From Gymnopilus junonius (taxonomy: Eukaryota; Basidiomycota; Agaricomycetes; Agaricales; Galerinaceae): 64,000 nt of DNA. Positions within the stretch are counted from its first letter, which is position 1; each line of letters begins with the position of its first letter. This document shows positions 10,033 to 21,325 of the stretch, piece by piece. A program made the position numbers and the translations under genes. The notes under the pieces are model-generated. The model was not told the DNA's origin. It saw only the letters and a program-made list of their open reading frames with translations, and searched no databases. The DNA lies in contig JADNYJ010000021.1 of assembly GCA_015501075.1 (NCBI GenBank), forward strand, positions 62,001 to 126,000. Reading direction: 5' to 3'.

Positions 10033-11876
10033 ATGGCCACTCTTGTTTCTCTTCCCGAAGAAATCGTAGTCGAAATCATGGCTGACATAGATCGTCTGTC
10101 TGTCATACGCTGTGCTCTGGTGCGATCCTTTTCATCGCAACTGACGTGTTTCGTTTGTTTTTCATTAAATGAGTCGTTCTGAATTCAGACGTGCAGATTT
10201 CTCTACGATACCTATCAAAATTCACCAAAGCTTCAATACATAGTCGAACTAAGCGTCAACGAGATGGTGGACGGCAGAAGCGACGTTCCACTGCCCGACC
10301 GGCTCTCGCGTATTCGTGACCTTCGAGTCAATTGGGGGAACTTGATATGGGAGGGTTACAAGGATTTGCCATTGGACATCTCTGAATATCGCTCTCATGA
10401 TTTCGCTGCTGGGGTTCTTGCCATCCTTGCTGGAAAATCTCTGAAAGTGATATGGTTGCCTTCTTCCAGGGATGTGGGCGTACTCTTGAGTATGAGTCTC
10501 CGGAAATACCCTTTGGCGACTTCAGCATCGACCCAACTCAAGACCTCCTAGTTTTCTTACAGAATGATGCTGTAAAGTACATTGGTCCTTTCAAATTATA
10601 TCAAGAGACTGATCGATTTCCTGTATTTAGCCAATACCTGGACACAGCGTGGTCAAGTCCATTTGCGGACCCTCTCTACAAATGAAAGTCACCCTGGTGC
10701 TCAAGAACACGTCCTGAACTTCTTGATATCTTCCGATCCAGATAGCGTAGTCAGGATCCGGAAAGCTTTTTTACACATAGCGTCCAACGTCCTTGCATTA
10801 TTCATCGTTCACTGGCACAACGCGCGTAGGTTGTTGATATGGGACTGGCACAATGGCGCGCTCATATACGCAGGTCCATTTTACTCTTTAATGTCCATTA
10901 TCTGAAGCATTTTTCTCGATATCTAGGATTCCGGAGAGGATTTCGGACCAAACATCCAATACTTTAGCTTGCTCAATCGCAGTTCCTTTGTTTTGACATC
11001 AAATCTAGATTCCGGTTGCCTCTTGCTTTATATGTTTTCAACGGCTTTATCCCACCCGAACCACCAGTACTTGCTGCTTGCCTTCACCTCCCGCCTATAA
11101 AGTCCCCCAAGTATGTTTATAGGCTCTCTGTCGACTCGGGCATGATCCAAGCAGAACCGGCTGAAGGCTCGCTCTTCTTTACTTCCCCTGATTCTCACAT
11201 TCTAGCCTTTTCAATAACCTATGCTGATTTCGACATTCCACACGATTCTGGTCATTCATATGAGCTTTTCGTTCACAACCATACACTCCTCAAGTATATC
11301 CAGAATTACTCAGCCGCTTTGGACGGAAACGCGACAGAGGCAGAGAGTCGACCTCTTAGTGTCCACTGGGATGAATGGGGCGAACATAACACAAGGCTTC
11401 TTCCCTGCCCAGAACCGATGTTTTGGTCAAGGTAAGCAACCGTTCTTTGTATCTGATAAATAATCTGTTTTCTAAACGGATTTTTTCCCCATGTCAGATA
11501 CGTACAGGAAATCGCGTCGTGCGCGTAAAGCCAGACAATTACCTGCCTTTCATAGACGTGCTCGACTTCAATATGGCCAGAGTTTCCATGTCCGATGTCG
11601 ACGCTCAGACGGAGCATCATTTGTGTACAGAACCTTCGAAGTTATTGCTAGACGTTTTCGAGTCTCCGGTCATCACAGGCTTCCTTATCGCTCATCGACG
11701 ACAGAGCTTGCTATGTTTTATCATAGCTACATCATTGACGAAGAGAGACTGATTGCGGTCGATGTGAGGATTATTTCTGCAACCTTGATGATTTTTGCTG
11801 ATGGTCTTCTTTATATATATAGGTTGATTCTCACAACCACCATTATATTAAGGGTCTGCAGATTAATTGGTTCTGA
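10033..11876 (+). pseudogene. F-box-like protein gene, reading frame broken several times
   Basis: The start MATLVSLPEEIVVEIMADID is a typical Agaricomycete F-box, continuing after an intron as TCRFLYDTYQNSPKLQYIVE. Downstream blocks fit the same family: FGDFSIDPTQDLLVFLQND, GQVHLRTLSTNESHPGAQEH, LYVFNGFIPPEPPVLAACLH, VRVKPDNYLPFIDVLDFNMA and a C-terminal YIIDEERLIAVD-VDSHNH..GLQINWF stop at 11874-11876. Consecutive blocks are in different frames without usable introns at about 10470, 10572-10631, 10927, 11010 and 11683. It is either a decaying gene or one damaged by sequencing indels; most other genes here have at most one or two such breaks, so decay is plausible. F-box proteins of this kind are expected to pair with Skp1 in SCF ubiquitin ligases. 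Confidence 0.65.
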
Positions 11877-12261
11877 GGTAGAACGCCTCCTCTAGCCCTG
11901 TCATTCTGTTTTCGTCACTATATATCAAAGATACCCTCGTCCTTAACCTCGATCAAGGAAGACATACTCAAACTTCAATTGTACCGCATCTCAATGCGCT
12001 GAGATTGATTTTCTCGTGTTACATAGAGGCATCCTTGCCTCGAAGGTATAATTAAAAGCGGACGCGACGCGTCTAAATGGAGCACGTGCTGTCAAAGGAA
12101 GCTCGACTTCTCATCCGCATTGAGCTTTGGATTTCGTAAAGGACAAAGCAAGGTGGGAATTCCCACTAACGTATAAAAGGTTCAGGTCGAGGCACTTATC
12201 AATCGTTCCATTCCCACCTTCCCAACAAACCTACATCGATAGTCGAGCACTGCGGACGACG
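11877..12261. promoter_or_regulatory. Upstream region of the zinc-finger gene with TATA-like box
   Basis: A TATA-like string gtataaaagg at 12171-12180 lies about 82 bp before the zinc-finger ATG. Nothing else was recognised. Confidence 0.4.
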
Positions 12262-13446
12262 ATGGCTCAACACCATTCTTGTTTAACTTGCTTGGGGATG
12301 TTTCTGACCATTGCAGAATTGATATCTCATTGTAATATTCTACACCACACACCGAACCCTTTCGTTTGCATCGCGTGCAATGCATCTTTTGGACCGTTGC
12401 AGGAGTTGTCCCTGGTTCGTTTAAATCCTCCCTTTTGTTTAGACAAGACGACTAATTGAACTCTCTTTAACTATTCTAGCACATGAACTCTGCCTCGCAC
12501 ACGAACAATTTAGCCCTGAGTATGTATTCACTCCAGAGGGGGCAAGGACTGGACGTCAATGCTACAACCACGCAAGACGAACCCGATCTTTCTGAAATTG
12601 ATCTGGATGGAAAGGATGAGGGAGTCACTCTACATTCCGCCCCCAGTGCGAAACCTCGATCTATTCATACCTGCAAACAATGTGTCCGCCAATTTTCCTC
12701 CCCCAAAGCTTTGAAAGTTCACCTAGGTTCTTCGTCGAAGCATAAGAAGCATAATATTAAGAATGAGAAATGTCCCGTCTGCTCCCGCATGTTCAAATCA
12801 AAGACCGGTCTCGCCCAGGTAAATAGATTCATCTTCATTTTCATGCAAGATCTTGACATGGGCCTGTTAGCATCGGAGCTCTCTGGCGCATTTCAAATCC
12901 CAAGCGAAACTCAATTGCCCAGTTTCTTCCTGCAAGAAAGAGTTCAAGGTCCCGTCTGCCATCGCTCATCGTGTTGAGTCAGGCTGCCACGGTATTAATC
13001 GCCACCAAGTAACTGCCGCAGTTCACAGGATGAATATTCCAGATATCTCTGTCAAACGAATAACAGGATATTCCTCTCCAAATGCGACCTTGGAAACTTA
13101 TATCGCCACGGCGGCTTCGTATAACTACCTGACGCACACGTACGATTGTCCAATTTGTTCCAAGCATTTCAAAACTCTGCCTAGGCTCAACACACACTTG
13201 AATTCGGCGGCACATGATGATGTCGAGTTCAAGTGTCCGAGGTGCAAAGCAGAGTTCACGCTCATCTCTGCGCTTGTCCAACACGTTGAGAGTAAATCGT
13301 GCATTTCGAAGAAGGCTAGCATTGGATACAATACATCTGTGGATATTAATGGCCTGCCATTGCGCTTCACGGGTCTTTTGACGTTTTTTTTTTTTTTTTT
13401 TTTTTTTTATGCTGTTGTTATAGTCTCTGAGGGCGATGCCCTATAA
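12262..13446 (+). CDS. C2H2 zinc-finger protein
   Basis: Probable nuclear nucleic-acid-binding protein. ATG 12262 opens MAQHHSCLTCLGMFLTIAEL with a C-x2-C..H-x4-H finger, then FVCIACNASFGPLQELSL joined (intron near 12415-12479) to HMNSASH. Further fingers are HTCKQCVRQFSSPKALKVHL, CPVCSRMFKSKTGLAQ joined over an intron at about 12819-12869 to HRSSLAHF, CPVSSCKKEFKVPSAIAHRV, YDCPICSKHFKTLPRLNTHL and FKCPRCKAEFTLISALVQHV. An acidic linker (DEPDLSEIDLDGKDEG) separates the first two from the rest. The frame runs into a 25-T tract encoding polyphenylalanine before the stop at 13446, so the true C-terminus may differ. Target unknown. Confidence 0.82.
13384..13408 (+). repeat. 25-base poly-T homopolymer inside the zinc-finger reading frame
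   Basis: An uninterrupted run of 25 T follows the last recognisable zinc-finger block. Its length is likely polymorphic and hard to sequence, so the frame after it is not reliable. Confidence 0.9.
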
Positions 13447-14189
13447 TTGACTTTACAAAATTTCTGTACAGTACACCTCCGGCCCCTGGCCGTTCCACTT
13501 CATGTTGCCCATGGATGACTCTTGCACTCCGCGAGGCGCACCACCAGTGCTCGCTCCTCGTGTGAGCCCAGCAGCTCCGCTGCTGTTTAGAGCCCCTCCA
13601 GTCTTGGTTGAGTGTCGGAGTACTGTAGCTTCAATACTATTTATCGTACTTGCTGTCTTGACGTGTTCTTTTGCATACCCGGTTGCTTGGCAACTGGTAC
13701 GATTTGACGCGAGTAAATCGTTTGGTGGGTTCATTTTATATCAGATTCGTATTTCGTGTTCGGTTAGCGTACAGGGATTGTATGTCAGGTGGGATGGGAT
13801 ATGATTTGGGGTACAATGCCTGGGTGCATCGGATATCTGTAGAACATACTGGTCATCTTTAATTCATGTCTCTTGGGGTTACATCACCATGTGTCTTCTT
13901 GAGTTGCTTCGTCCTTGCTATGTAATGAAATAAGTGCTTCATTTTGCAAGGGGGTCCCGGGCCGTAAATCCCGGAACGTACCCCGGGCGGTTGGTTCGGC
14001 CGTCAGGCTGTTAGAAAATTTTGGGAATACCCTCCATAGGGCACAAAATTGGTAGGAAATATAGCTCAGAAGTGACATACCAAAGTGGATTCATGCACAG
14101 AGCAAGTCTTGGATGTATATTTCATAGAGAAAAAGTAATAACTAGTCTGTAGACATGATATTGGAGGTTATTATATAATGATCAGATAA
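13447..14189. other. Intergenic with GC-rich palindromic patch
   Basis: Short open frames on both strands (about 13453-13740) have no recognisable motif. Around 13950-14020 a GC-rich patch with repeated CCCGGG units precedes the string gttggttcggccgtcaggctgttagaaaa in two pieces, and a similar string recurs at 14604-14629 on the other side of the PHD fragment. Confidence 0.35.
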
Positions 14190-14552
14190 GATCAAGATAA
14201 GACAAAACATAGCCCAGACTACAGGCATAGGAGAGCGACGAAATCTACACTTCGCAGTCTCAAAATAGCGACGGAAAGGCATCATATACAAGGGCTGGAT
14301 GATTTCTTGTGTGGCCTAAGGGTTGATCCGACTGCCGATGATGTAATTGAATGCAAAAGACCTGGATGTGAGATGAGATGGGTGAGTATTCCTATGATTA
14401 TTCACATATATTCTCCCTAACAAACTGAATCACTGTTTATCTCATTCTAGTACCATCTAATATGTGTATCTGCAGATCAAGCGCCACACAATTGGGCTTG
14501 CAAGGCTTGTACGAAGTCCAAGAGTGGACGAGGAGGAAAAGTAGCATGGTGA
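14190..14552 (+). pseudogene. PHD-finger fragment, probably a transposon-derived piece
   Basis: Two exons joined over intron 14382-14450 (gtgagt..tctag) encode QGLDDFLCGLRVDPTADD, then the PHD-type metal ligands VIECKRPGCEMRW | YHLICVSADQAPHNWACKAC and the basic tail TKSKSGRGGK before a TGA at 14550-14552. The ligand order C..C..H..C with C-x2-C at the end fits the second half of a C4HC3 finger. Such PHD tails with Gly/Arg/Lys-rich ends are common in Agaricomycete transposon proteins and chromatin proteins. No full gene surrounds it; the frame is open only from 14190. It abuts the 3' end of the LINE on the opposite strand. Confidence 0.55.
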
Positions 14553-14599
14553 TGATGTCATATTTCCTAATTTAGATATGCAGATCAATCACGTGAATG

Positions 14600-15916
14600 G
14601 GCAGTTGGTTCGAGGAGGCCGTTAGAAAAAATATGGAGGATAGTTGACCAATTTATATCCTGGTACCCCCTTGTCATTTTGTCTGCTGTCTTGAGGATTT
14701 CCTTTAGGTCTCTGCTGTCTTCTCTCAGTGCACGAGTCATGTCAGTGCATTCTCAGAAGTAGGCTGGACATTTGAATAGGAAATGTTGCACTGTTTCTGG
14801 TGGGGTCAGTCTGTCGATGAGTTTGGTGCATTGCTGACAACATGGTGAGTCGCTCTTGCTTATTTTGTGTAAATATGCATTTAGTGCAATGTGCCCTGTT
14901 CAGATTTGTGTCAGCAAGCTGGCCTGCACTCTTGTGAACTTATCTCTGAGGGCCCAGAACTTCTTGTAAGGGAAATTTGAGTCCACTTTTTCCATTCTCT
15001 CCTTGTGGCTCAACGATGCCCAGGCGTGATTCCACATGTGCATCAGTTCTGTGCTATACTTTCTTTTCTCCACTGTGGCACTGATTGGGAGTCCATTTCA
15101 TAGCTCTGGTGGGAGCCGGTGTTGTCTGCTGGTTTTACCCTGTGCTGCTTTTTTGGCTTCTTTGTTGACCTTTTCATTTCCTGGTACATCCGTGTATCCT
15201 GAGATCCATCACAGGTGAATTTGGAACTGGTGCAGGTTTTCGAGGCTGTCATTGAGTAATATCTTGATGTATTGACTAGGTGCTGATTGCCTGGAATCGA
15301 GAGACATCAGTAAGGCTTGACTATCCATGTAAATCATCACCAGGTTTTGTCCTATGTTCAGCTCTATTCCTTTGAGTAGGTGAGCTGCCAAGATACCACC
15401 GATTCCTTCTGCTTCATATGTTGTATGTTCTGTAAGATCCCCGAGATGGTACTTCAGTAACTTGAATGGTGTGTCGTCATTCTTTTTGTAGATGACCGCC
15501 ACCACTCCTGCATTGTCATCATATCTGGAGCTGTCTGTAAACACCTTATAGTTAGCATTGTCCTTGCTTTCCTTTTCCATCGACTCATCCTGTGTTTCTG
15601 CTATGCTGATCTTGTATGAGTGTGTTCTGGCCAGGTCAGATGTGTCTGGGCCTATGGGTTTGAAAAATTCTGGGTCGAGTCTGTAGTTTGCGATGAGGTA
15701 GTCTATGGGGCTGTGGTGTGTCGTGGCCATGGTTTCCTTTGTGGTGATTACATATTTGTGAAGTGGGTGGTTATCTGGTAAGGTGCAGAGTCTCACTGCT
15801 GCCCTGTGGCAGATTTTTCTGAGTAAGAGTTCCATAGGGTAAAGTCCTGCATGTGGATCGAGAAGGTCCATCGGCATCATCCAGAGTCCTCCTGCTATGA
15901 TATTGTGGCTTGTCAT
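14600..15916 (-). pseudogene. LINE ORF2: RNase H domain and cysteine-rich tail
   Basis: RNase H block KVFTDSSRYDDNAGVVAVIY with the first aspartate, YEAEGIGGILAAHLLKGIEL with the glutamate and MIYMDSQALLMSLDSRQSAP with the second aspartate. The tail includes GHIALNAYLHKISKSDSPCC and TPPETVQHFLFKCPAY, the C..C..H..C knuckle common at LINE ORF2 ends. A TGA interrupts at 14902-14904. It is open from 15916 to 15209 and degraded beyond. Confidence 0.8.
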
Positions 15917-15944
15917 TGCAAAGATTGCATGTGGTTTAACACTC

Positions 15945-17089
15945 CTACTGATCCGGTCTTCCTTCTGCTGCCAGCGGCTGAGTTGGCAGGGTGTACCATA
16001 CTTCTAGTGCATAAGTCATCTTGGGGATTGCAACTGCAATGTACAGCTGTCGCATGAATCTGCTGTTTAGTCCTGTTGAAGGTCTGGTTAGTCTGCCGTA
16101 TAGGCTGTTCCATTGCTTTGCCTTTGCCATTCCCTTTTTGGCTTGGGCATGCCAGTGAAGCTGGTCATCAATCTTGACACCTAGGTATGTGTAACTGTTA
16201 ACTTCTTTTATCACCTGTCCTTGAAGCACTAGTGGTGGGCGATCAAGCAGTATACATCATTGATGGTTATGTGGGTCTTGCTGCGTTCACTGGGTACAAT
16301 GCATGATGGCAAATTTGTTGATCTTGAACTTTGAATTGTGCTCTTTGCTCCACTGTTCACTGCCTCCATTTTTCATCATCATGGTCCAGAGCTGGTCGGT
16401 TGTTTGCTCGAAGTCATCTCCTATTGCCATTGCTGCCACATCGTCAATGTAGCCCAGTGCATTGTCAGTTTCTTTATCCCCTGCAATTTCAATTAGATCA
16501 GCATTGTACAACAGGTAGGAGACCATAGAGAATGGGTCACCCTGGCCTATTCCATTGGTGAGGTCCATCCATGCTGAGGTGAAATCATCAAATTTGAGTT
16601 TGGTTTGGCATCCCGTGAGAAGCTGTTCTGTGAAGTTGACATATTTCTTAGGTATGCATCTTTTCCTCATGTTGTGGAGGAGGCATTCTTTTACCATGTT
16701 TGGGAATGCACCTTCGACATCCATGAAAAGGATGCTCACAACCTTTTTGTCATGCCAGGCAGACTTTATTCTGTGTGTTAGATATAATAGGGCATCAGTT
16801 GTTGTTCTTCCTGGTCATCTGCTGAAGTGAGTTGCTGGAATGAGTTCATGCTTCTCTATTAGTTGAGACATATCTTCTGCAATAATCCAGTCAGTACTTT
16901 TCCCAATGTATTGAGAAGTGCTATTGGATGATATGCCTTTGGGATTTCATAGTTCGGTTTCCCCGCTTTTCTTAGGATGGCTGTTGTTGAGTCCTTCCAA
17001 CCGCTGTAGATGTAGTTGAGGTCGAGAGTCACTTGGTATATGCAGGTTAGGTGTGGCATTATTAAGTCCATTGTCTGTTGGAGGACCAC
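15945..17089 (-). pseudogene. LINE ORF2: reverse transcriptase domain
   Basis: Contains AYHPIALLNTLGKVLTGLLQ, then (after a TGA at 16815-16817) PGRTTTDALLYLTHRIKSAW, FMDVEGAFPNMVKECLLHNM, GIGQGDPFSMVSYLLYNADL and the catalytic motif GYIDDVAAMAIGDD. The thumb-like segment reads VNSYTYLGVKIDDQLHWHAQ. Several stops and frame changes break it. Confidence 0.87.
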
Positions 17090-17995
17090 ATTTGGTATTT
17101 CATCGGGCCGCAGGCCTTGAATGGTGAGAGGTGATGGATGTGCAACTCAATTTGCTTGGTGGTTATAGGGTCGGGGTCTGGGAGGGGTTCCGGGTATTCA
17201 AAGTCAGGTGGAATGTTGATTTCCGCAGGCGGTGGGGGGAAGAAGGTTTTACTAGGATGTGGGCTTTGTCTTCATTTGTGTTGTGTTCCTGCTCATGGCC
17301 TGCATCATCTTTGGTGCAAAGTGTGGGTATTCATGGTCATCCTCCATCACCTACTGGGCTCTTAGCATATCTATGAGCTACCCATAATGTGTCTGGATCT
17401 GCGTCCTCCAGGAACTCCTGCCAATGAGCTATCTTTGCTTTTATGATCACCTACTGAATTTGTTTCATGCTGTCTTGTATAGACATGGCTTTCATGATCT
17501 TCTATGGCCTGTATCTGTACAAAATGCTGCTTAGTCTGTTCATGGTTTGGCATGTTTGCATAGCTCATTGTTCCACCATCGCTTCTGGTCCTTCACTTCT
17601 TTTATGACTCCGACTTTGCTTTGTATGGTGTCCTGTATGGCCATTGTCAGTTCCTTTGCTGCATTCTCAAGGTCTTTGCCCATTCATATTTCTTGTGGCT
17701 CCTGCATGTCATCCAGCCGAGATTCCAGTTTTTCCCTAAATTTGTCCCAGTTGATGTTGAAATTGTATCGCTCTTCTGGTGCTATGCATTCTTGTGCTAG
17801 ATTCAAGACGGTTGCTATAGGGAAATGATCAGTCATCAGGGGACACAGCTGCAGTCAGACATCACATTCTATGACTAAAGGAATCACGTTAGTGGTGCAC
17901 CAGATGTTATCCAGATGGGAGAATCATTTTGATCTCATGTGTTGCAGTGTTGGAATGTCTTTCGGTAGGGCCATGCTAAAGTCGAATAGATTGAG

Positions 17996-18499
17996 TCAGT
18001 CGTAAAGCTGTTCTGCCATGTCCATGGCCTTGGCTGTGAAGAGGTGAGTGTCCAAGTTGAGATCCCATAGTGGATGATGTCTGTTGAAGTCTCTGGCCCA
18101 TATCATGTAATCTGTGTTGTTACCTGTAAAGTCCTCCCTCCTTCCATTAATGAATTCTACCAGGCGTTCTTCAGTTTCTGAGTGCTTGCAGTCATTGTAG
18201 ATGTTGAAGATGGAAAGTCTGCCCCAGTCACCATGTAGTTGTATCACTGAAATGTCATTCATTCCCAGGATGTTTATTGTTTTCCAAGTTTTCATGTTGA
18301 TGTTTTTGTTGACCCAAATGGCTGAGTGGACCCGGTTGTCGAGTGTTTTTCTGTTGCATGGGAAGACCTGCCTGAATTTTGCTGGGGTTCTCATGTTTCT
18401 GGATTTCGTTACGTGGGGCTCCTGTAATAGTATGATGTCCCAATTGTTACTCAGTTGGCTGTTGAGTAAGTCTAAGTGAGCTTTTTCGGATCTGTTCAC
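17996..18499 (-). pseudogene. LINE ORF2: endonuclease/exonuclease/phosphatase domain
   Basis: Shows WDIILLQEPHVTKSRNMRT with the catalytic-type glutamate, GDWGRLSIFNIYNDC, and DYMIWARDFNRHHPLWD, in which families usually have G before DFN (here R). The frame is open for 167 codons and then lost toward the reverse transcriptase. In an active element this domain nicks target DNA. Confidence 0.82.
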
Positions 18500-18552
18500 A
18501 TTGATTTGGAGAATACATAGCCTGTTAAGGGGACCGTTCTGTCATTCAATCA

Positions 18553-20231
18553 TTAGGTCAGAGCTGCCTGGTTTTGTTCCCTTTCAACTTCCTCAAACCA
18601 GTCCACTGGTGTGTTAGTCTTGTCTGGCAGCGGTGTGGTGTCTGGGACAGGCGATGGAGTCGGCTCCATATTTGACGTGTTACCTGTCGGATCTGGGGCA
18701 GGGCTCAGTGTGCTCATCGATGGTTGTTCTCTATTCTGTGCTTTTTGCGCCCTCTGGTTCTTGGCCATTATTCTTATGGGTGGAGGTGCTGCATGTGTAT
18801 TCGTGTTCATCTGCATCCATTGCTGCTCAAAGCTGGTGGTCCATGTCCAGGGCTCTGTGGAAGGAATAAACAGCATCTCATTCTCGGGGTTGAATTTATC
18901 ACACTCACTCACCTTCTTTATGAACGTGGGGCAGTCCCTGCTCCAGCTGGCATGGCCATTGACATTGCATGAAACACAGTGTTGCTTCTCCGGCATGCTG
19001 CACTCATTTGATCTGTGTCCCGTTTCAGCACAGGTGGAGCAGGTATCGTGCTCCTGAAGGCAGTCTCACATGAAGTGTCCGAATTTCTGGCATTTCAAGC
19101 ACCTCATTGGCTCCTTCTTTATCTTCTGTACCTGGACCCACTTGTTGCATATTCTGAGCCCCCTAGCTATCGCTCTGTTCACTGACTTGATGTCTGTGAA
19201 TGTCAGTATCATGTGCGCAGTTTTCTGCCCTGGCGACCTCCTAGCGATCGGCTTAGCCCAATGTATAGCTGTCAGTTTCTTTCTGAGCAGGTTGTTCATG
19301 TCCTGTACTTCTTCCAAGTGCTGTTTGTCCTCTGGGTCTATTTGGAGTGGGACATTGAAGGTGATCAAGTTGAATACTCACATTTTGAGTTGGATTTGTG
19401 GTCCAGTGCATTGCATAGCCATTTTGTGTTCCCTTGAGCTCTCAGCCATTCTGCTCCGCTATCCAATTCCATTTCAATGAGAAGCCCTCTGTTTCTCTGC
19501 CTCATTGTCGACCTAGCCTTGCAGCCTTCTGCCCCCAGCTCCCCTAGCTTCTTGTTGATGACGTCCTTAATCTCCCTCTCTGACTTCTTGCCCAGCTCCG
19601 ATTCCCTTCCAATGCCTTCTAACATGATTTGCTGAATCCAGATCCCTTCCCTTGCTGCTACTCTTGGGTTCACATGTGCTGGAACTGTGCTCATGACAGC
19701 TCTGCTATAGCTCATCATTCCATTGACTTGTTGTGGGATGTCCTGGCTCTGGATCTTTTTCCCTAGTTCCTGTATGATTTCATCCACTTTCTGCTTGAAC
19801 TGCTCCATCACCTCCATGATATCCTTGATCCTGCTGTCAATCCTCTCATCTATCTTCTGTTTGAAGTCTTCCATTATGTTCTCCCAGTCACTGGCATGCT
19901 CATTGATTTGCGAGATGAGGTTTTCTCACACAATCTGGTCAGTTTCCTCTTGCACCCGGTCCTCTAATAGAAAGGCTATGCTTCTGACAGTGTTCATGAT
20001 GAGCCTCGACACTCCCTGCATTTTGGAGATCTGGTGTAAACTGTGTACTAGCATGTTGGTGGAGAGTGGCCTGTCAGATGGTACCATCAGCAGCTGCTGT
20101 TCTAGAAACTTCTTTCCCTGTCATCCTGTCTTAATCTCTTGTAAGCTTTCTGGTGCGCCTATGCCGCCCTGACTTCATAATCGCAGTTTGTCGTTGACAT
20201 TCATGGCAGCCTGAGCTGCTTTTGGCGGCAT
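18553..20231 (-). pseudogene. LINE ORF1 (gag-like RNA-binding protein), interrupted
   Basis: Begins MPPKAAQAAMNVNDKLRL (ATG at 20231). A coiled-coil stretch (EDFKQKIDERIDSRIKDIME) is followed by a region that includes TFNVPLQIDPEDKQHLEEV. Three zinc knuckles follow: CLKCQKFGHFM-stop-DC, CSTCAETGHRSNEC and CVSCNVNGHASWSRDC. In-frame TGA codons occur at 20175-20177, 20121-20123, 19926-19928 and 19066-19068, and the frame shifts near 19368. These proteins bind the element's RNA for retrotransposition. Confidence 0.8.
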
Positions 20232-20290
20232 GTTGTGCCTTCGCCCTTTTCTAATATCTTGCTTCTAATGGATTATTCTGGTCTTAGAGC

Positions 20291-21325
20291 AGTGAATCGA
20301 TGTAGCTTCCTATCTACTTGAATCCACTATTACGCCTTGAGTCTCCCGAGGGCTCTGTGGGAGCGTGGGAAAGAAACTGCAAGATGGTGGTAGCGGATCA
20401 AGAAGAGCTCTCTTTTGACGTTATAAATTATAAGGTAAGTGTTGACTTTTCTTGGTCTTGACGATGCCTCATCTTGGTGTAGGGAGGTTGGAATAGGGGT
20501 AAACATCGTCTTCGGGCGGAGTTGACCCGTTTTTCAGCCTTCGCCAACTCATCCTTCAAATTGCCCGCCAGTGCGAGCGCACAATGGCCAATGGGTACTG
20601 TTGAATTTCCTTATCCTTTTGTAACCTTCAGTTTGCTCCTTTTTCTTCTTCTGAATTCAGTGAATTCAGGTATATTGTAAAAAAATGTACATTCTCAACC
20701 TTTATTCGGTCATCAGGGCTTACAAGTCTATTCACGTAAAAATAAATATTTGCCTGCGAGAATGGTGAGTTCCAAATGTCCGGCAACGAGAACAAAAAAA
20801 GGCGTAAAATTCGAAGCTTAGTGCTAAGTGCGCCGCTTTCGCTTCTTTTGCTTTGGCGGCTCACCTGAGTCCTTTTGCCTTGGCATAACACTGCCAGCGG
20901 TGCTCTAAATTTTGTCCAACCTTCCTGTTTCGTCTTCCCAAGTTGCGTTAGGACCTCGCCTAGGAGAAGTCAGGGACTTCACGTTGCAACGCTTTCGCAG
21001 CGCGTTAACACCTGCTGGAAGAGGAATAAGCCCCACTGTCACAAGGAAATGCCTTCAAGCCGCCTGACATGAGAGGGAAACACCCCATTCATAAGTCAGT
21101 TATCGCCAGCAGGTCACATATAGTCATGCGCGCCGCGTCGGTGGAAAAAAGGGGCGTGATCGTCCACGACTGTTAGGAATGGGCGCATCAATTCGGAGCT
21201 TTCAACCGCACTTTCGTCTGAACTACTCAACTTGCCAGCGGCCCTGAAGTAATGTCCGCCCAAAAAACATTTAAATCCAGAGCTCCTTCGCGACCAATGC
21301 CCATAAACAACATTTACTGTTATCG
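20291..21325. other. Intergenic; left outer end of the inverted duplication
   Basis: No gene recognised. A short minus-strand frame at 20885 (MPRQKDSGEPPKQKKRKRRT) has no supported continuation. From about 20980 the sequence (for example tttcgcagcgcgttaacacc) is repeated in inverted orientation near 38620-38650, marking the outer edge of the duplicated arm. Confidence 0.5.

Larger units (their letters stand above)
14560..20290 (-). mobile_element. Decayed non-LTR retrotransposon (LINE, Tad-like), antisense
   Basis: Read on the minus strand, the element has in order: a gag-like ORF1 with coiled coil and zinc knuckles (about 20231-18553), an endonuclease (18499-17996), a reverse transcriptase (about 17089-15950), an RNase H domain and a zinc-knuckle-like tail (about 15916-14600). 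This order with an RNase H domain fits the Tad clade of fungal LINEs. Multiple in-frame TGA codons and frameshifts make it inactive. Boundaries are approximate; no poly-A tail or target-site duplication was identified. Confidence 0.85.

Noticed and set aside
13453..13804. Overlapping short frames on both strands after the zinc-finger gene
   Set aside because: Neither strand shows a known motif or a convincing gene structure; the hydrophobic stretch on the plus strand is not enough to call a gene.
20628..20891. Minus-strand short frame opening MPRQKDSGEPPKQKKRKRRT
   Set aside because: The basic start looks protein-like but no downstream exon with a recognisable domain or supported splice sites follows, and it overlaps the edge of the duplication.
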